From: Planococcus sp. CP5-4_YE
GTDB lineage: Bacteria; Bacillota; Bacilli; Bacillales_A; Planococcaceae
Reading direction: 5' to 3'
Assembly (NCBI RefSeq): GCF_019042655.1
Contig: NZ_JAHPZO010000020.1
Location: 1-44,139 of the forward strand
DNA length: 44,139 nt
In this document: positions 22,984 to 32,835 of the stretch, piece after piece
Position numbering within the stretch: position 1 is the first letter of the stretch
How the letters are laid out: every line of letters starts with the position of its first letter
Program-made: the position numbers and the translations under genes
The notes under the pieces: model-generated
Seen by the model: only the letters and a program-made list of their open reading frames with translations
Told to the model about the DNA's origin: nothing
Databases searched by the model: none

Positions 22984-23886
22984 TCATTTATTCGCATTCA
23001 TTGCGGCTGCATCACCGGGCTCGCGGTGCATGACCACCATGCGAGGATACGGCAATTCGACGCCGCGCTGATCGAGAAACTCTTTCAAGTCACGGCGCAT
23101 TCTGCGGGATACCGCAAAATGCTGCATCGGCAAAGTTTCCGCCGTCAAGCGCATGACCACTTCCGTCGCTGTCATGTTCTGCACGCCGAGCAATTCGGCC
23201 GGGCTGATGACTTCTTCGTAAGTGGGTTGTACCGTTTCCAAAAATTCCAAAATCAGCCGTTCCACTTTTGCCAGGTCGGAATCATGCGAAACGCTTAAAT
23301 CCACAACCGCGATTGAATTATGAAGCGAGAAATTGACGACTTCCGTGACCATTCCATTCGGGAAGATAAATAGCTCACCGGTCCACGCCTGCACTTTCGT
23401 CGTCCGCAAGCCGATTTCCTGGACCGTTCCTTCGGCTTGGTTGATGCGGACATAATCGCCGACTGAAAATTGGTCTTCAAAAATAATAAAGAAGCCGGTA
23501 ATCACGTCGCGCACCAAGTTCTGGGCACCAAAACCAACAGCTAGGCCGACGACCCCGGCACCGGCGATAATCCCGCTGATGTTGACCGAGAATGCCGCCA
23601 GTATGGCAACCATCGCCATGAATCCAATGACGTATGTAACAATGTTTTCCAACAGTTTCGACAAAGTCTGATGACGACGGCCATTCGTTTTGATCGGCCC
23701 TCTCAAGCGGACCGAAAACGATTTGCGGATGATGATCCGCATGACGCGTGTCAATATATAGGCACCGACAGCAATTAAAATGACGCGCAGCGCTGTTCCG
23801 GAAATATCTAGCCACATTTCCTCATTCAGCAGCTTCGCTGTCATCTGATTCACAAATCTCTCAACAACGCTTCTTTCAAAAAACAC
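22984..23886 (-). CDS. Small-conductance mechanosensitive channel, MscS family
   Basis: 300 residues. N-terminal membrane helices (about 30-50 and 80-125) lead to the pore helix with the Gly/Ala-rich GAGVVGLAVGFGAQNLVRDV, followed by the cytoplasmic beta domain (DYVRINQAEGTVQEIGLRTTKVQ). It opens under membrane tension to release solutes in hypo-osmotic shock. The start is GTG at 23886. It lies between the DUF554 and DUF951 genes on the same strand. Confidence 0.93.
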   Translation of the reverse strand: MFFERSVVERFVNQMTAKLLNEEMWLDISGTALRVILIAVGAYILTRVMRIIIRKSFSVRLRGPIKTNGRRHQTLSKLLENIVTYVIGFMAMVAILAAFSVNISGIIAGAGVVGLAVGFGAQNLVRDVITGFFIIFEDQFSVGDYVRINQAEGTVQEIGLRTTKVQAWTGELFIFPNGMVTEVVNFSLHNSIAVVDLSVSHDSDLAKVERLILEFLETVQPTYEEVISPAELLGVQNMTATEVVMRLTAETLPMQHFAVSRRMRRDLKEFLDQRGVELPYPRMVVMHREPGDAAAMNANK

Positions 23887-23907
23887 GTCTACACCTTCTT
23901 TAATTAC

Positions 23908-24621
23908 TTACATCAGATTGAATTTAAACACGGCCGTGACAAGAAACGCAACTACAATGATCCCCGGTAATAAGTTCGCTACACGGATTTTCGTGATGCC
24001 CATCAAATTAAGACCGATCGCTGCGATCATGACCCCGCCGGTCGCCGTCATCTCGGTGATGAACAAGTCCAGTGCCGCTTCCGGGATAAGCAAGCTGATC
24101 TGCGTCGCGAACAAAGCGATCAAGCCCTGGTAGACAAATACCGGAATCGCCGACAGCATCACCCCGATGCCGAGCGTCGAAGCAAGGATGATCGACGTAA
24201 AACCGTCAATGATGCCTTTTGATACGAGAACGCCGTGTTCATTGCTGAGGCCGCTCTCCAATGCGCCAATAATGCCCATCGCGCCGATGACAAAAATCAG
24301 CGTCGCTGTGACGAACCCTTGTGCCAGGCTTCCCTGGCTTTCTTTTGTACCGAGTATCCGTTCAATCCAACGGCCGAATGCATTCAATTTGTCTTCGAGC
24401 CTCGCCCACTCGCCAATGACCGCACCGAGCACCAGGCTGATGATGACGATGACGAAATTCTGGCTCTCAAAGCCCATCTGTAAGCCCAACACAACGACTA
24501 CCAGCCCAATGACATACATAACCGTTTCTTTCATCCTATCGGGAATATTGCGCAATGCCCGCCCGATCAGTGTTCCTATGACAATTAATAGCGCGTTGAC
24601 CAATGTTCCCCAAAGAACCAT
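23908..24621 (-). CDS. DUF554 polytopic membrane protein
   Basis: 237 residues with six to seven hydrophobic helices; WGTLVNALLIVIGTLIG at the N-terminus and the conserved FVTATLIFVIGAMGIIGALESG segment identify DUF554 (YdfK-like). Probably an inner-membrane transporter; the substrate is unknown. AAGGGG lies upstream of the ATG. It precedes mscS by 21 bp and is separated from parB by a terminator. Confidence 0.85.
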   Translation of the reverse strand: MVLWGTLVNALLIVIGTLIGRALRNIPDRMKETVMYVIGLVVVVLGLQMGFESQNFVIVIISLVLGAVIGEWARLEDKLNAFGRWIERILGTKESQGSLAQGFVTATLIFVIGAMGIIGALESGLSNEHGVLVSKGIIDGFTSIILASTLGIGVMLSAIPVFVYQGLIALFATQISLLIPEAALDLFITEMTATGGVMIAAIGLNLMGITKIRVANLLPGIIVVAFLVTAVFKFNLM

Positions 24622-24756
24622 ATTCGAGCCCCTTCCTCTCCATGTTGCGGATTATACAGCGCGCCCGGCTCTTCTCCCTCTTTTCATCAAGTTCCAGAAG
24701 CCATCTGTCCTGTTGCCAAGTCCTTATCCTAAGCCACGACTTTCTCCCGCTTCAAA

Positions 24757-24795
24757 GAAACGCCTATTTCCCGTCTCCGGAAAATAGGCCGTTTT
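24757..24795 (-). terminator. Terminator downstream of parB
   Basis: GCCTATTTTCC and GGGAAATAGGC pair with one mismatch, followed by GTTTCTTT on the minus strand, about 70 bp beyond the parB stop. It may act in both directions. Confidence 0.7.
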
Positions 24796-24863
24796 CATAC
24801 CGATGTAACGGTTCATTTGAATATTTGCCCCGAACACAAAATACACTCTGTGCGGTTAACGGT

Positions 24864-25697
24864 TTACTTCAGCAAATCCAAGATCCGTTCCAAATCATCT
24901 TCTGAGAAAAACTCGATTTCAATCTTGCCTTTGTTCTTCTGTTTTTTGATCTGGACATTCGTGCCGAAACGGTCACGCAGCTCAGATTGTTTTTCTTCTA
25001 TAAAGATATCTTTTTTCTTTTCCGGTGTTTCACGTGGAACATTGTCATTCAAACGCTGCACCAGGTTCTCCAGCTGACGGACATTCAATCCTTCTTTGAC
25101 CGCTTTTTGCGCCGTCTCGGAAATATCCTTTTTGCTGCGCAATCCGAGCAAGGTACGCCCGTGCCCCATCGACAGCTTTTTGTCCGAAATGAGCTCGCGC
25201 ACGTCTTTTGGCAAAGTTAATAGGCGGATATGGTTGGTAATATGCGGGCGGCTTTTGCCAAGCCGGAACGCCAATTGCTCTTGGGTCAAATTCAATGTTT
25301 CCATCAGCTTCTGGTAGGCTTCTGCTTCTTCGATCGGCGTCAAATCCTCGCGCTGCAAGTTTTCAAGGATTGCCAGTTCCATCATCTGCTGTTCATTGAA
25401 ATCTTTGACGATAGCGGGAACTTCCTTCAATTTGCACAGCTTCGCCGCGCGGAATCGACGTTCGCCGACGACCAGTTCGAATTTCGCGCCTTTTTTCCGC
25501 ACCACGACCGGCTGCAGGATGCCGTGCTCGCGAATCGATTCGGCAAGTTCTTCAAGTGCTTGCTGATCGAACACTTTGCGCGGCTGATGCGGGTTTTCTT
25601 TAATATCGGTCAATTTGATCTGCATCACTTTATCCGTTTCGTTGACTGTTTCTCCTGGAAACAACGCGTTGATGCCTTTTCCCAATCCTTTAGCCAT
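24864..25697 (-). CDS. parB: Chromosome partition protein ParB (Spo0J)
   Basis: 277 residues. The N-terminal CTP-binding domain carries NPHQPRKVF and the arginine-rich GERRFRAAKL motif. The central HTH (LAFRLGKSRPHITNHIRLL) reads parS, and the C-terminus dimerises. It loads at parS, spreads as a CTP-dependent clamp and recruits SMC. It overlaps parA by 8 bp. A perfect parS lies inside the gene at 25026-25041, as in Bacillus. Confidence 0.98.
   Translation of the reverse strand: MAKGLGKGINALFPGETVNETDKVMQIKLTDIKENPHQPRKVFDQQALEELAESIREHGILQPVVVRKKGAKFELVVGERRFRAAKLCKLKEVPAIVKDFNEQQMMELAILENLQREDLTPIEEAEAYQKLMETLNLTQEQLAFRLGKSRPHITNHIRLLTLPKDVRELISDKKLSMGHGRTLLGLRSKKDISETAQKAVKEGLNVRQLENLVQRLNDNVPRETPEKKKDIFIEEKQSELRDRFGTNVQIKKQKNKGKIEIEFFSEDDLERILDLLK
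25026..25041. promoter_or_regulatory. parS site inside parB
   Basis: TGTTTCACGTGGAACA is an exact match to the 16-bp parS consensus (reverse complement TGTTCCACGTGAAACA). ParB is encoded by the same DNA. Confidence 0.95.
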
Positions 25698-26451
25698 TAC
25701 GAATCACTTCCTTCGCCAATTCTAGATAAACTTCTGCGCCTCTGGACTTCGGATCATAGATGATGATTGGCTCTCCATGACTCGGGGCCTCGCTTAAGCG
25801 GACATTGCGTGGAACCACGGTGTCGTAAACTTTATCCTGGAAATATTTCTTCACTTCTTCGATCACTTGCATGCCGAGATTGGTCCGTGCATCGTACATC
25901 GTCAACAACACCCCATCGATCATTAGATCGTGGTTCAAGTGTTTTTGGACCAAGCGAACGGTACTCAATAATTGGCTTAAACCTTCTAGAGCATAATATT
26001 CACATTGTACTGGAATAATAATTCCGTCTGAAGCGGTTAAAGAATTCAAGGTCAACAGGCCAAGTGATGGCGGACAGTCGATGATGATGTAATCGTATAA
26101 GTCCTTCACTTCTGCTAAGGCATTTTTCAGCCGTGCTTCGCGGGAGATGGTGGAAACCAATTCAATTTCAGCACCCGCTAGTGAAATCGTCGCCGGTACC
26201 ACATGAAGATTTTCGACTTTCGTCTCCATGATCGTGTCTTTAACATCCACATCGTCAATAAGAATTTCATAGATGCATTGATCGACATCGCCTTTATTGA
26301 CGCCGACGCCGCTCGTCGCATTGCCTTGTGGATCGATATCTATTAACAGCACTTTCTTGCCTAAGTATGCAAGACATGCGCTTAAATTAACTGATGAAGT
26401 TGTTTTTCCTACACCGCCCTTTTGATTGGCGATGGCAATCGTTCTACCCAC
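25690..26451 (-). CDS. parA: Chromosome partition ATPase ParA (Soj)
   Basis: 253 residues. The deviant Walker A KGGVGKTTSSVNL is near the N-terminus, with IIIDCPPSLG (Walker B region). It is a short, chromosomal Soj-type ParA without an N-terminal HTH. It works with ParB in origin segregation and controls DnaA at oriC, which is about 8 kb away. It overlaps parB by 8 bp. Confidence 0.98.
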   Translation of the reverse strand: MGRTIAIANQKGGVGKTTSSVNLSACLAYLGKKVLLIDIDPQGNATSGVGVNKGDVDQCIYEILIDDVDVKDTIMETKVENLHVVPATISLAGAEIELVSTISREARLKNALAEVKDLYDYIIIDCPPSLGLLTLNSLTASDGIIIPVQCEYYALEGLSQLLSTVRLVQKHLNHDLMIDGVLLTMYDARTNLGMQVIEEVKKYFQDKVYDTVVPRNVRLSEAPSHGEPIIIYDPKSRGAEVYLELAKEVIRNG

Positions 26452-26573
26452 ACGTGCACCAACTTTCTTCGATACTGTCTTTATTTTACTGCGGAAACAC
26501 TTTTATAGCTATCCGCGACAGCTTCCATTTCTATATTGTATCAAATTTCCTGTTTCATAGAGATAAATCCGCC

Positions 26574-26603
26574 AAAAAAAGCCCTTTCCTCAACGGAAAG
26601 AGC
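26574..26603 (-). terminator. Terminator of noc
   Basis: GCTCTTTCC and GGAAAGGGC form a 9-bp stem with one mismatch and a 5-base loop, followed by seven T on the minus strand, directly after the noc stop. Confidence 0.85.
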
Positions 26604-26605
26604 GA

Positions 26606-27469
26606 TTATGGGCGTTTTTTCGGAATTTTCACGGTAATTTGGTAATAATCCTCGTGTTCTTCCTCTTGTGTATCCAGCTTGATGCCGCTTTTTTTGACCA
26701 TCGACAACGACTCTTTGATGGTATTCATCGCAATGCGCATATCCCGGCTGACAGCTTTTCGACGTTTCTTCGGCTTTTTCGGAACTTCTTCCGTCAAGTT
26801 TCTGATGCGTTCTTCCAGCTCTTTAACGTTAAGCCCTTCCTCCAATAGCTGTTCAAGCAACTGTTGCTGGAGTTCAAGGTCTTTTACCGGCAGCAAAGCA
26901 CGGGCATGGCGTTCAGTGATGCTCCGTGTAAGAAGCGCTTGCTGGACGGCTTCCGGCAGTTTTAACAGCCGCAGTTTATTGGCGACAGCTGATTGGCTTT
27001 TGCCGAGCCGCTGAGCCAAAGCCTCTTGGGTGATCTCCTGGATTTGCAGCAGATTGGAATAGGCATGCGCCTCTTCAATCGCCGTCAATTCTTCACGCTG
27101 GAGGTTCTCGATCAACGCGATCGACGCCGTTTCTTTATCGCTCATTTGACGGAAAATCGCCGGAACTTCCTCCCAACCGAGAGATGTCATCGCGCGGAAG
27201 CGCCGTTCTCCTGCAATGATTTCATAAAATCCTTCCTGCTGCGAATCTCTGACGACGATCGGCTGAATGACGCCGTGGACGTGGATCGTCCTTGCCAACT
27301 CTTCGATTTTTTCCTCGTCAAAAACGGTCCGCGGCTGGAATTGGTTGGCATGGATCTTAGCCAGCGGTATTTTCACCACTTCTTCCGAAGAGTGGCTTGA
27401 AGCTTCTGCTGTTGCTGCATCGTTTGCTTTATCTCCGCCTCCAAAAAGACGGGCAAAGGGACTTTTCAT
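26606..27469 (-). CDS. noc: Nucleoid occlusion protein Noc (ParB family)
   Basis: 287 residues. It resembles ParB in the CTPase domain ([17 protein letters not shown]) and HTH ([19 protein letters not shown]) but is distinguished by an N-terminal membrane-targeting stretch ([14 protein letters not shown]) and a basic Lys/Arg-rich region (KKPKKRRKA) in the C-terminal third. Noc binds its own sites, spreads, attaches DNA to the membrane and blocks Z-ring assembly over the nucleoid. The order rsmG-noc-parA-parB is typical of Firmicutes. Confidence 0.95.
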   Translation of the reverse strand: MKSPFARLFGGGDKANDAATAEASSHSSEEVVKIPLAKIHANQFQPRTVFDEEKIEELARTIHVHGVIQPIVVRDSQQEGFYEIIAGERRFRAMTSLGWEEVPAIFRQMSDKETASIALIENLQREELTAIEEAHAYSNLLQIQEITQEALAQRLGKSQSAVANKLRLLKLPEAVQQALLTRSITERHARALLPVKDLELQQQLLEQLLEEGLNVKELEERIRNLTEEVPKKPKKRRKAVSRDMRIAMNTIKESLSMVKKSGIKLDTQEEEHEDYYQITVKIPKKRP

Positions 27470-27537
27470 GCTCAGGCACCACCTTATTAAAACTTGCTCT
27501 TGTTGTTTCAGTTCAAAGACGTATTTACAATCCCATA

Positions 27538-27553
27538 TGTTCCACGTGAAACA
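27538..27553. promoter_or_regulatory. parS site between rsmG and noc
   Basis: TGTTCCACGTGAAACA is an exact parS consensus, touching the rsmG stop codon (27554-27556). It is 2.5 kb from the parS in parB. Confidence 0.95.
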
Positions 27554-28267
27554 TTAGCTGATCGGCGATTTGTTCGGCATACCCGCTTTTCTCGGATATT
27601 TCTTCGGCGTTGCTTTGAATTTCCGGAAAACTTGGATATGCCGTTCGCTTTCTTCCACTGGCAAGAGGAATGAATACACGGATTCTTGCTTCACTCCAAG
27701 CACTTTGAGTGCCTTATCCGCATCTTTCAGTTCATCGGGCGCGGATGCAGCTTTCATTGCGGCAAAAGCCCCTCCTTGTTTGACGAGCGGCACACAAAGT
27801 TCAGCAAGGACAGACAGTCTTGCTACAGCTCGGGCGGTTACGATATCGTAGCTCTCCCGGCGCTGTGACTGGCCGAAATCTTCTGCGCGCGAGTGGATGA
27901 AAGAAACTTTGTCCAACCCTAGGGCTTCACTCAAATGATTCAAGAATTGGATCCGTTTGTTCAATGAATCGACAATCGTCACTTCGATATGCGGGAAGCA
28001 GATTTTTAGCGGGATGCTCGGGAAGCCAGCCCCTGCCCCGACGTCACATAATGACAGCGGCTTGGTGAAATCCATGTAAAAGGCGGCACTGATGGAATCA
28101 TAGAAATGTTTTAAATAGACATCTTCCTGCTCCGTGATGGCCGTCAAATTCATTTTCTCGTTCCATTCGACGAGTTCCTTGTAATAGATGCGAAATTGTT
28201 CCAACTGGCGCTCCGAAAGTTCGATGCCTTGTTGTTTCAATGCTTGCGCAAATTGCTGTTCGTTCAC
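27554..28267 (-). CDS. rsmG: 16S rRNA (guanine-527-N7)-methyltransferase RsmG
   Basis: 237 residues from the GTG at 28267, which has GAGGGGGG seven bases upstream; a longer frame to 28294 has no ribosome-binding site. The SAM motif [12 protein letters not shown] and the downstream VTARAVARL segment mark the Rossmann-fold methyltransferase (GidB). It methylates G527 in the 530 loop; loss gives low-level streptomycin resistance. The C-terminus [14 protein letters not shown] is family-typical. parS follows the stop immediately. Confidence 0.97.
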   Translation of the reverse strand: MNEQQFAQALKQQGIELSERQLEQFRIYYKELVEWNEKMNLTAITEQEDVYLKHFYDSISAAFYMDFTKPLSLCDVGAGAGFPSIPLKICFPHIEVTIVDSLNKRIQFLNHLSEALGLDKVSFIHSRAEDFGQSQRRESYDIVTARAVARLSVLAELCVPLVKQGGAFAAMKAASAPDELKDADKALKVLGVKQESVYSFLLPVEESERHIQVFRKFKATPKKYPRKAGMPNKSPIS

Positions 28268-28334
28268 TGTATGCCCCCCTCTCACCTGTCTCACCGCAGA
28301 TCTGCGGGAGCGGGATTAGCGTTTTCTTTATGTA

Positions 28335-28367
28335 AAAGCAAATGGGCTGGCGGATACCAGCCCATTT
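28335..28367 (-). terminator. Terminator downstream of mnmG
   Basis: AAATGGGCTGG pairs perfectly with CCAGCCCATTT around a 6-base loop, followed by GCTTTTA on the minus strand. It separates mnmE-mnmG from rsmG. Confidence 0.75.
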
Positions 28368-28419
28368 CGAGTTCTGTTATATGCTGGCGGCGATGCCGCC
28401 CAATGAGCTCAAATCCCAA

Positions 28420-30303
28420 CTAGACTTTTGCGATTCTTCCTTGTTCAATATACACCAATAAAATCGAAATGTCAGCAGGGTTCACACCGGAAATGCGTGT
28501 CGCTTGCGCAATCGATAACGGCTGCACTTCTTTCAGTTTGCCGCGCGCTTCCGTCGCAAGTCCTGAAATGGCATCGTAATCGATGTTTTCGGGAATCTTT
28601 TTGTTTTCCATTTTCTTCAGCTTGTCGACTTGCTGAAGAGATTTTTCAATATAGCCTTCGTATTTCACATGGATCTCGACTTGCTCTTTCACTTCGTCGC
28701 TCAGCGCGATGTCGGATTCAGTCAAGGACGCGATCATGTCGTAATTCATTTCCGGGCGCTTCAACAGGTCGGCTGCGCGGATGCCATCTTTCAGCTCGCT
28801 GCCGCCTGCATTGCGAATCGCTTCTTGCGTTTGTTCGTTCGGCTTGATGATGATGCCGCGCAGGCGCTTGATTTCGTCTTCAATATGGTCTTTTTTCTCA
28901 AGAAAGCGTGCATAACGCTCTTCTGTGATCATTCCGAGCTGATAGCCGAGTTCCGTCAAACGCAAATCTGCGTTATCGTGGCGCAGCAATAAGCGATATT
29001 CCGCACGGGATGTCAGCAAGCGGTAAGGTTCGCTCGTGCCTTTCGTGACCAAATCGTCGATCAAGACGCCGATATAGGCATCCGAACGGCTGAGGATGAC
29101 TTCTTCTTTGCCGAGCACTTTCGCCGCGGCGTTAATGCCCGCCATCAGCCCTTGCCCTGCTGCTTCTTCATAGCCGGACGTGCCGTTGATTTGTCCTGCT
29201 GTATAAAGGTTGGTGAGTTGTTTGGATTCAAGCGTCGGCCATAATTGCGTCGGCACGATGGCATCGTATTCGATGGCATAACCTGAACGCATCATATCGG
29301 CCTTCTCAAGCCCTGGAATCGATTCGAGCAGCTTGCGCTGAACGTGTTCCGGCAAACTCGTGGAAAGGCCTTGTACGTAAACCTCGCGCGTTGATCTTCC
29401 TTCCGGCTCCAGGAAGATCTGGTGGCGCGGCTTGTCGCTGAAACGGACGATTTTGTCTTCGATCGATGGGCAATACCGCGGTCCTGTACCTTTTGCCATA
29501 CCCGAATACATCGGCGACAAATGCAAGTTCTCATCAATGATTTGATGCGTTTCGCTCGTCGTATACGTCAGCCAGCACGGCATTTGATCCATGATGAATT
29601 CCGTCGTTTCAAAGCTGAACGCGCGCGGCACATCGTCTCCCGGCTGGATTTCCGTTTTCGAGTAGTCGATGCTGTTGCTGTTAATGCGCGGTGGTGTACC
29701 GGTCTTGAAACGCACCGTCTCAAAGCCGAGCTGCTCCAGATTTTCCGCCAATTTAATGGACGGCTGCTGGTGGTTCGGCCCGCTTGAGTAGCGCAAATCG
29801 CCGATGATGATTTCTCCGCGCAGGAAGGTTCCAGTCGTAATGACCACCGTTTCCGCGCGGTAAATGCCGCCTACTTGTGTAATGAGGCCTTTGACTTCCC
29901 CATCTTCAACGATCAACTCTTCTGCGATGCCTTGGTGCAAGCTCAAGTTTTCCTGCTCTTCCATCAAGCGCTTCATTTCTTGCTGGTAAAGTACTTTATC
30001 GGCTTGAGCACGCAATGCGCGGACAGCCGGCCCTTTGGCGGTGTTGAGCATTCTCATTTGAATATGCGTTTTATCGATGACACGGCCCATTGCCCCGCCC
30101 ATTGCATCTATTTCACGTACCACGATGCCTTTTGCCGGCCCGCCGATTGACGGGTTGCAGGGCATAAAGGCAATCATATCGAGATTCATCGTCAACACAA
30201 GCGTTTTAGCGCCCATGCGTGCAGAAGCGAGTGCCGCTTCCGCTCCGGCATGGCCTGCGCCTACAACGATGACATCGAACGTGCCTGCTTCGTATTGTGG
30301 CAT
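28420..30303 (-). CDS. mnmG: tRNA U34 carboxymethylaminomethyl-modifying enzyme MnmG (GidA)
   Basis: 627 residues. The FAD-binding Rossmann motif [13 protein letters not shown] starts near residue 12; [10 protein letters not shown] and [17 protein letters not shown] are diagnostic. With MnmE it adds the carboxymethylaminomethyl group to wobble U34 of several tRNAs. The C-terminal helical domain binds tRNA and MnmE. It follows mnmE by 23 bp and is co-transcribed with it. Confidence 0.98.
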   Translation of the reverse strand: MPQYEAGTFDVIVVGAGHAGAEAALASARMGAKTLVLTMNLDMIAFMPCNPSIGGPAKGIVVREIDAMGGAMGRVIDKTHIQMRMLNTAKGPAVRALRAQADKVLYQQEMKRLMEEQENLSLHQGIAEELIVEDGEVKGLITQVGGIYRAETVVITTGTFLRGEIIIGDLRYSSGPNHQQPSIKLAENLEQLGFETVRFKTGTPPRINSNSIDYSKTEIQPGDDVPRAFSFETTEFIMDQMPCWLTYTTSETHQIIDENLHLSPMYSGMAKGTGPRYCPSIEDKIVRFSDKPRHQIFLEPEGRSTREVYVQGLSTSLPEHVQRKLLESIPGLEKADMMRSGYAIEYDAIVPTQLWPTLESKQLTNLYTAGQINGTSGYEEAAGQGLMAGINAAAKVLGKEEVILSRSDAYIGVLIDDLVTKGTSEPYRLLTSRAEYRLLLRHDNADLRLTELGYQLGMITEERYARFLEKKDHIEDEIKRLRGIIIKPNEQTQEAIRNAGGSELKDGIRAADLLKRPEMNYDMIASLTESDIALSDEVKEQVEIHVKYEGYIEKSLQQVDKLKKMENKKIPENIDYDAISGLATEARGKLKEVQPLSIAQATRISGVNPADISILLVYIEQGRIAKV

Positions 30304-30326
30304 GTTCGTTCAGTCCCTTCAAAAAT

Positions 30327-31715
30327 TTATTTTCCTAGGCAAAATTGCGAGAATAATTGGTTCAATAAGCCGTCATCTGCTGTATCGCCGATGATCTCCC
30401 CGAGAATTTCCCATGTACGGGTCACATCGATTTGGATCATATCGACCGGCACGTCCATTTCGGCGGCTGAAATCGCATCCGAAATCGTTTGATGCGCTTG
30501 GTGCAAGAGTGAAATATGGCGCACGTTGGAGACATAGGTCATGTCCCCTGCCTCGATTTCCCCTTCAAAGAACAATTCGGCGATCGCTTCCTCGAGCTGG
30601 TCGATGCCTTCTTCTTCAATTAAAGAAGTCGTCACGAGACGTGTATCGCTGGTCAGTTCCTTTACTTGATCCAAGTCGATCTGTTGCGGCAAGTCGGTCT
30701 TGTTGATGACGACGATGTAATTCATGTCGCGGACCGCTTCGAATAATAAGAGGTCTTCTTCGGTCAATTTCTCTGCGTAATTCAATACGTAGAGAATCAA
30801 ATCGGCTTCCTTCAGTACTTTGCGCGAGCGTTCGACACCGATTCGCTCAACAATGTCCTCTGTTTCCCGGATGCCTGCCGTATCAACGAGACGCAGCGGC
30901 ACGCCGCGGACATTGACATATTCTTCGATGATGTCGCGCGTCGTTCCAGCGATTTCTGTGACAATGGCTTTGTTTTCCTGGACCAAGCTATTCAATAGCG
31001 ACGATTTCCCGACATTCGGGCGGCCGATGATGACGGTCGATAAGCCCTCCCTCAAAATCTTGCCTTGCTGGGAAGTTTGGAGCAATTTAGCGATTTCCGA
31101 TTGCACCCATTGCGCTTTTTCGAGCATCATCGGGCGTGTCATTTCTTCCACATCATCATACTCGGGATAATCGATGTTCACTTCCATCTGTGCGATCGAT
31201 TCCAATAGCGCCTGGCGCAGCGAACTGATGAGGCGGGACAAACGCCCTTCCATTTGCGTCAGCGCTACGTCCATGGCACGGTCCGTTTTCGCGCGGATCA
31301 AGTCCATCACAGCCTCTGCTTGGGACAAATCGATGCGCCCATTTAGGAATGCGCGCTTGGTGAATTCGCCTGGCTCTGCAAGTCGTGCACCGGCTCTTAA
31401 AGCGAGTGACAATACACGATTGACCGATACGATGCCGCCGTGGCAATTAATCTCCACGACATCTTCACGGGTAAATGTTTTCGGTGCTCTCATCAATGCG
31501 ACCATTACTTCTTCCGCTATTTCTTTCGTTGCGGGATCTTCGATATGGCCGTAATGGATGGTATGGCTCGCCTGGTCAGCGAGTGCTTTACTGCCCGGCG
31601 CACGGAACAACCGGTTTGCGATGGCTACCGCTTCCGGCCCGCTCAAACGGACGATGGCGATAGCCCCTTCACCGCTTGGCGTGGAAATCGCGGCGATCGT
31701 ATCGAATTCCATCAT
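30327..31715 (-). CDS. mnmE: tRNA modification GTPase MnmE (TrmE)
   Basis: 462 residues. The N-terminal tetrahydrofolate-binding domain (about 1-120) and a helical domain enclose the G domain (about 220-385), with the P-loop [19 protein letters not shown] and NKTD. The invariant C-terminal CxGK is present as FCLGK. With MnmG it modifies U34. AGGAGG precedes the ATG pair at 31715. The upstream region contains a 24-bp palindrome with DnaA-box-like halves. Confidence 0.98.
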   Translation of the reverse strand: MMEFDTIAAISTPSGEGAIAIVRLSGPEAVAIANRLFRAPGSKALADQASHTIHYGHIEDPATKEIAEEVMVALMRAPKTFTREDVVEINCHGGIVSVNRVLSLALRAGARLAEPGEFTKRAFLNGRIDLSQAEAVMDLIRAKTDRAMDVALTQMEGRLSRLISSLRQALLESIAQMEVNIDYPEYDDVEEMTRPMMLEKAQWVQSEIAKLLQTSQQGKILREGLSTVIIGRPNVGKSSLLNSLVQENKAIVTEIAGTTRDIIEEYVNVRGVPLRLVDTAGIRETEDIVERIGVERSRKVLKEADLILYVLNYAEKLTEEDLLLFEAVRDMNYIVVINKTDLPQQIDLDQVKELTSDTRLVTTSLIEEEGIDQLEEAIAELFFEGEIEAGDMTYVSNVRHISLLHQAHQTISDAISAAEMDVPVDMIQIDVTRTWEILGEIIGDTADDGLLNQLFSQFCLGK

Positions 31716-31796
31716 GATGCTGTTTCCTCCTCTTGCAATAAAATACCGAGGGCGAACAAATTGACGTTGCCCACAGCATGCTTTTATGGGTTAAAA

Positions 31797-31820
31797 CAGT
31801 TGTCCACATGTGGACAACTG
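31797..31820. promoter_or_regulatory. 24-bp perfect palindrome with two DnaA-like boxes upstream of mnmE
   Basis: The centre TTGTCCACATGTGGACAA consists of two back-to-back, overlapping 9-mers TTGTCCACA, each one mismatch from TTATCCACA; CAG and CTG extend the symmetry. It lies about 80 bp upstream of mnmE. Confidence 0.65.
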
Positions 31821-31979
31821 GCAAAATACGCGTGGCTGTACAACGTACAACAATAACACAAAATGCATAAAATCGAAAGATGCAGCGCTCGTTTTTGGTA
31901 TTTTTTTCAGGTTCACTGCGCAAATATGATATGCATAAATATACATCTGTAAAACAGCCGCTTTTGTGTTTCATTCCAT
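31821..31979. other. Rest of the mnmE-jag intergenic region
   Basis: About 160 AT-rich bases with a direct repeat of GTACAAC near 31837-31850 and no convincing promoter or small gene. Confidence 0.4.
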
Positions 31980-32027
31980 AAAAAATGCCCGCTGGCGTCA
32001 CGTGAATGACGCCAGCGGGCATTTTCT
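31980..32027 (-). terminator. Terminator of the rpmH/rnpA-yidC-jag unit
   Basis: GCCCGCTGGCGTCA pairs perfectly over 14 bp with TGACGCCAGCGGGC, with A- and T-rich flanks. It lies just downstream of the jag stop and is strong in both directions. Confidence 0.92.
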
Positions 32028-32031
32028 TCAA

Positions 32032-32835
32032 TTATTTATGCGGTTCAATGACCAAATAGCGGTTCGGATCTTTGCCTTCCGAATAAGTATCGATATCAAA
32101 TCGCCGCGACAGCGCTTGATGAATCACTTTCCGCTCATAGGACGGCATCGGTTCGAATTGGACACGGTTTCCGGTACGGATCGCTTTGTCTGCCATCCGG
32201 TCCGCCAATTGTTCTAAGGTTTCCTGGCGGCGCTCCCGGTAATTCTCTGCATCCAACTCGACGATCATGAATTGTTCAGCGTGGCGATTCGCCACCAATT
32301 GCGCCAATTGCTGGAGTGAATTCAAGGTCTGCCCTCTTTTGCCGATGAGCATTGCCACTTTTTCGCTTTCCAGTTTAAAACGCACCGTTTTGCCTTGTTT
32401 TTCATGCGCAACGGTCAAATCATCGATCTTCATGCCTTTTGCAACGTCTTTTAAATAGGTTTTCGTTTCTTCGATCGCTTTATCATTCGAAGGTTTCGCT
32501 GCAGATTGTGCAGCCGATCCGCCGAAATCCGGTTCTTCTCCCTCTTCTACTGGAGCTGATGGCATCTCTGCCGCAATCTCTTCTTCAGAAGGTTTGGCGC
32601 TATCCGCTTGTTCCGGCGTTTTTTCCATCTGCTGCGGCGCCTTTTCAGTTTCTGGCTGTCCCGATTCCATCACTGTGACTTCAACTTCCGCATCTTTAGC
32701 ACCGAATCCGAAAAACCCCTTTTTTCCTTCTTCGATGACGCGGATCGTCACTTCGTCCCGTGATTTGTTCAGTTTTTCCAGCGCGTTTTCAATCGCTTCT
32801 TCGACCGTTTTCCCCATTTGTGTAAGATGCTTCAC
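32032..32835 (-). CDS. jag: RNA-binding protein Jag/KhpB (EloR)
   Basis: 267 residues. The Jag-N domain (about 1-50, VEEAIENALEKLNKSRDEV) is followed by an acidic Pro/Glu/Gln-rich linker (about 65-125), a KH domain (about 135-205, with KVAMLIGKRGQTLNSLQQL) and a C-terminal R3H domain (ERKVIHQALSRR). It binds RNA together with KhpA and affects cell elongation and division. It overlaps yidC by 4 bp, with AGGAGGGG before the GTG start. The linker is low in complexity, as in relatives. Confidence 0.95.
   Translation of the reverse strand: MKHLTQMGKTVEEAIENALEKLNKSRDEVTIRVIEEGKKGFFGFGAKDAEVEVTVMESGQPETEKAPQQMEKTPEQADSAKPSEEEIAAEMPSAPVEEGEEPDFGGSAAQSAAKPSNDKAIEETKTYLKDVAKGMKIDDLTVAHEKQGKTVRFKLESEKVAMLIGKRGQTLNSLQQLAQLVANRHAEQFMIVELDAENYRERRQETLEQLADRMADKAIRTGNRVQFEPMPSYERKVIHQALSRRFDIDTYSEGKDPNRYLVIEPHK

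Noticed and set aside
31998..32010. GTCACGTGAA as a degenerate parS
   Set aside because: It is the loop of the jag terminator hairpin and lacks the flanking parS bases.
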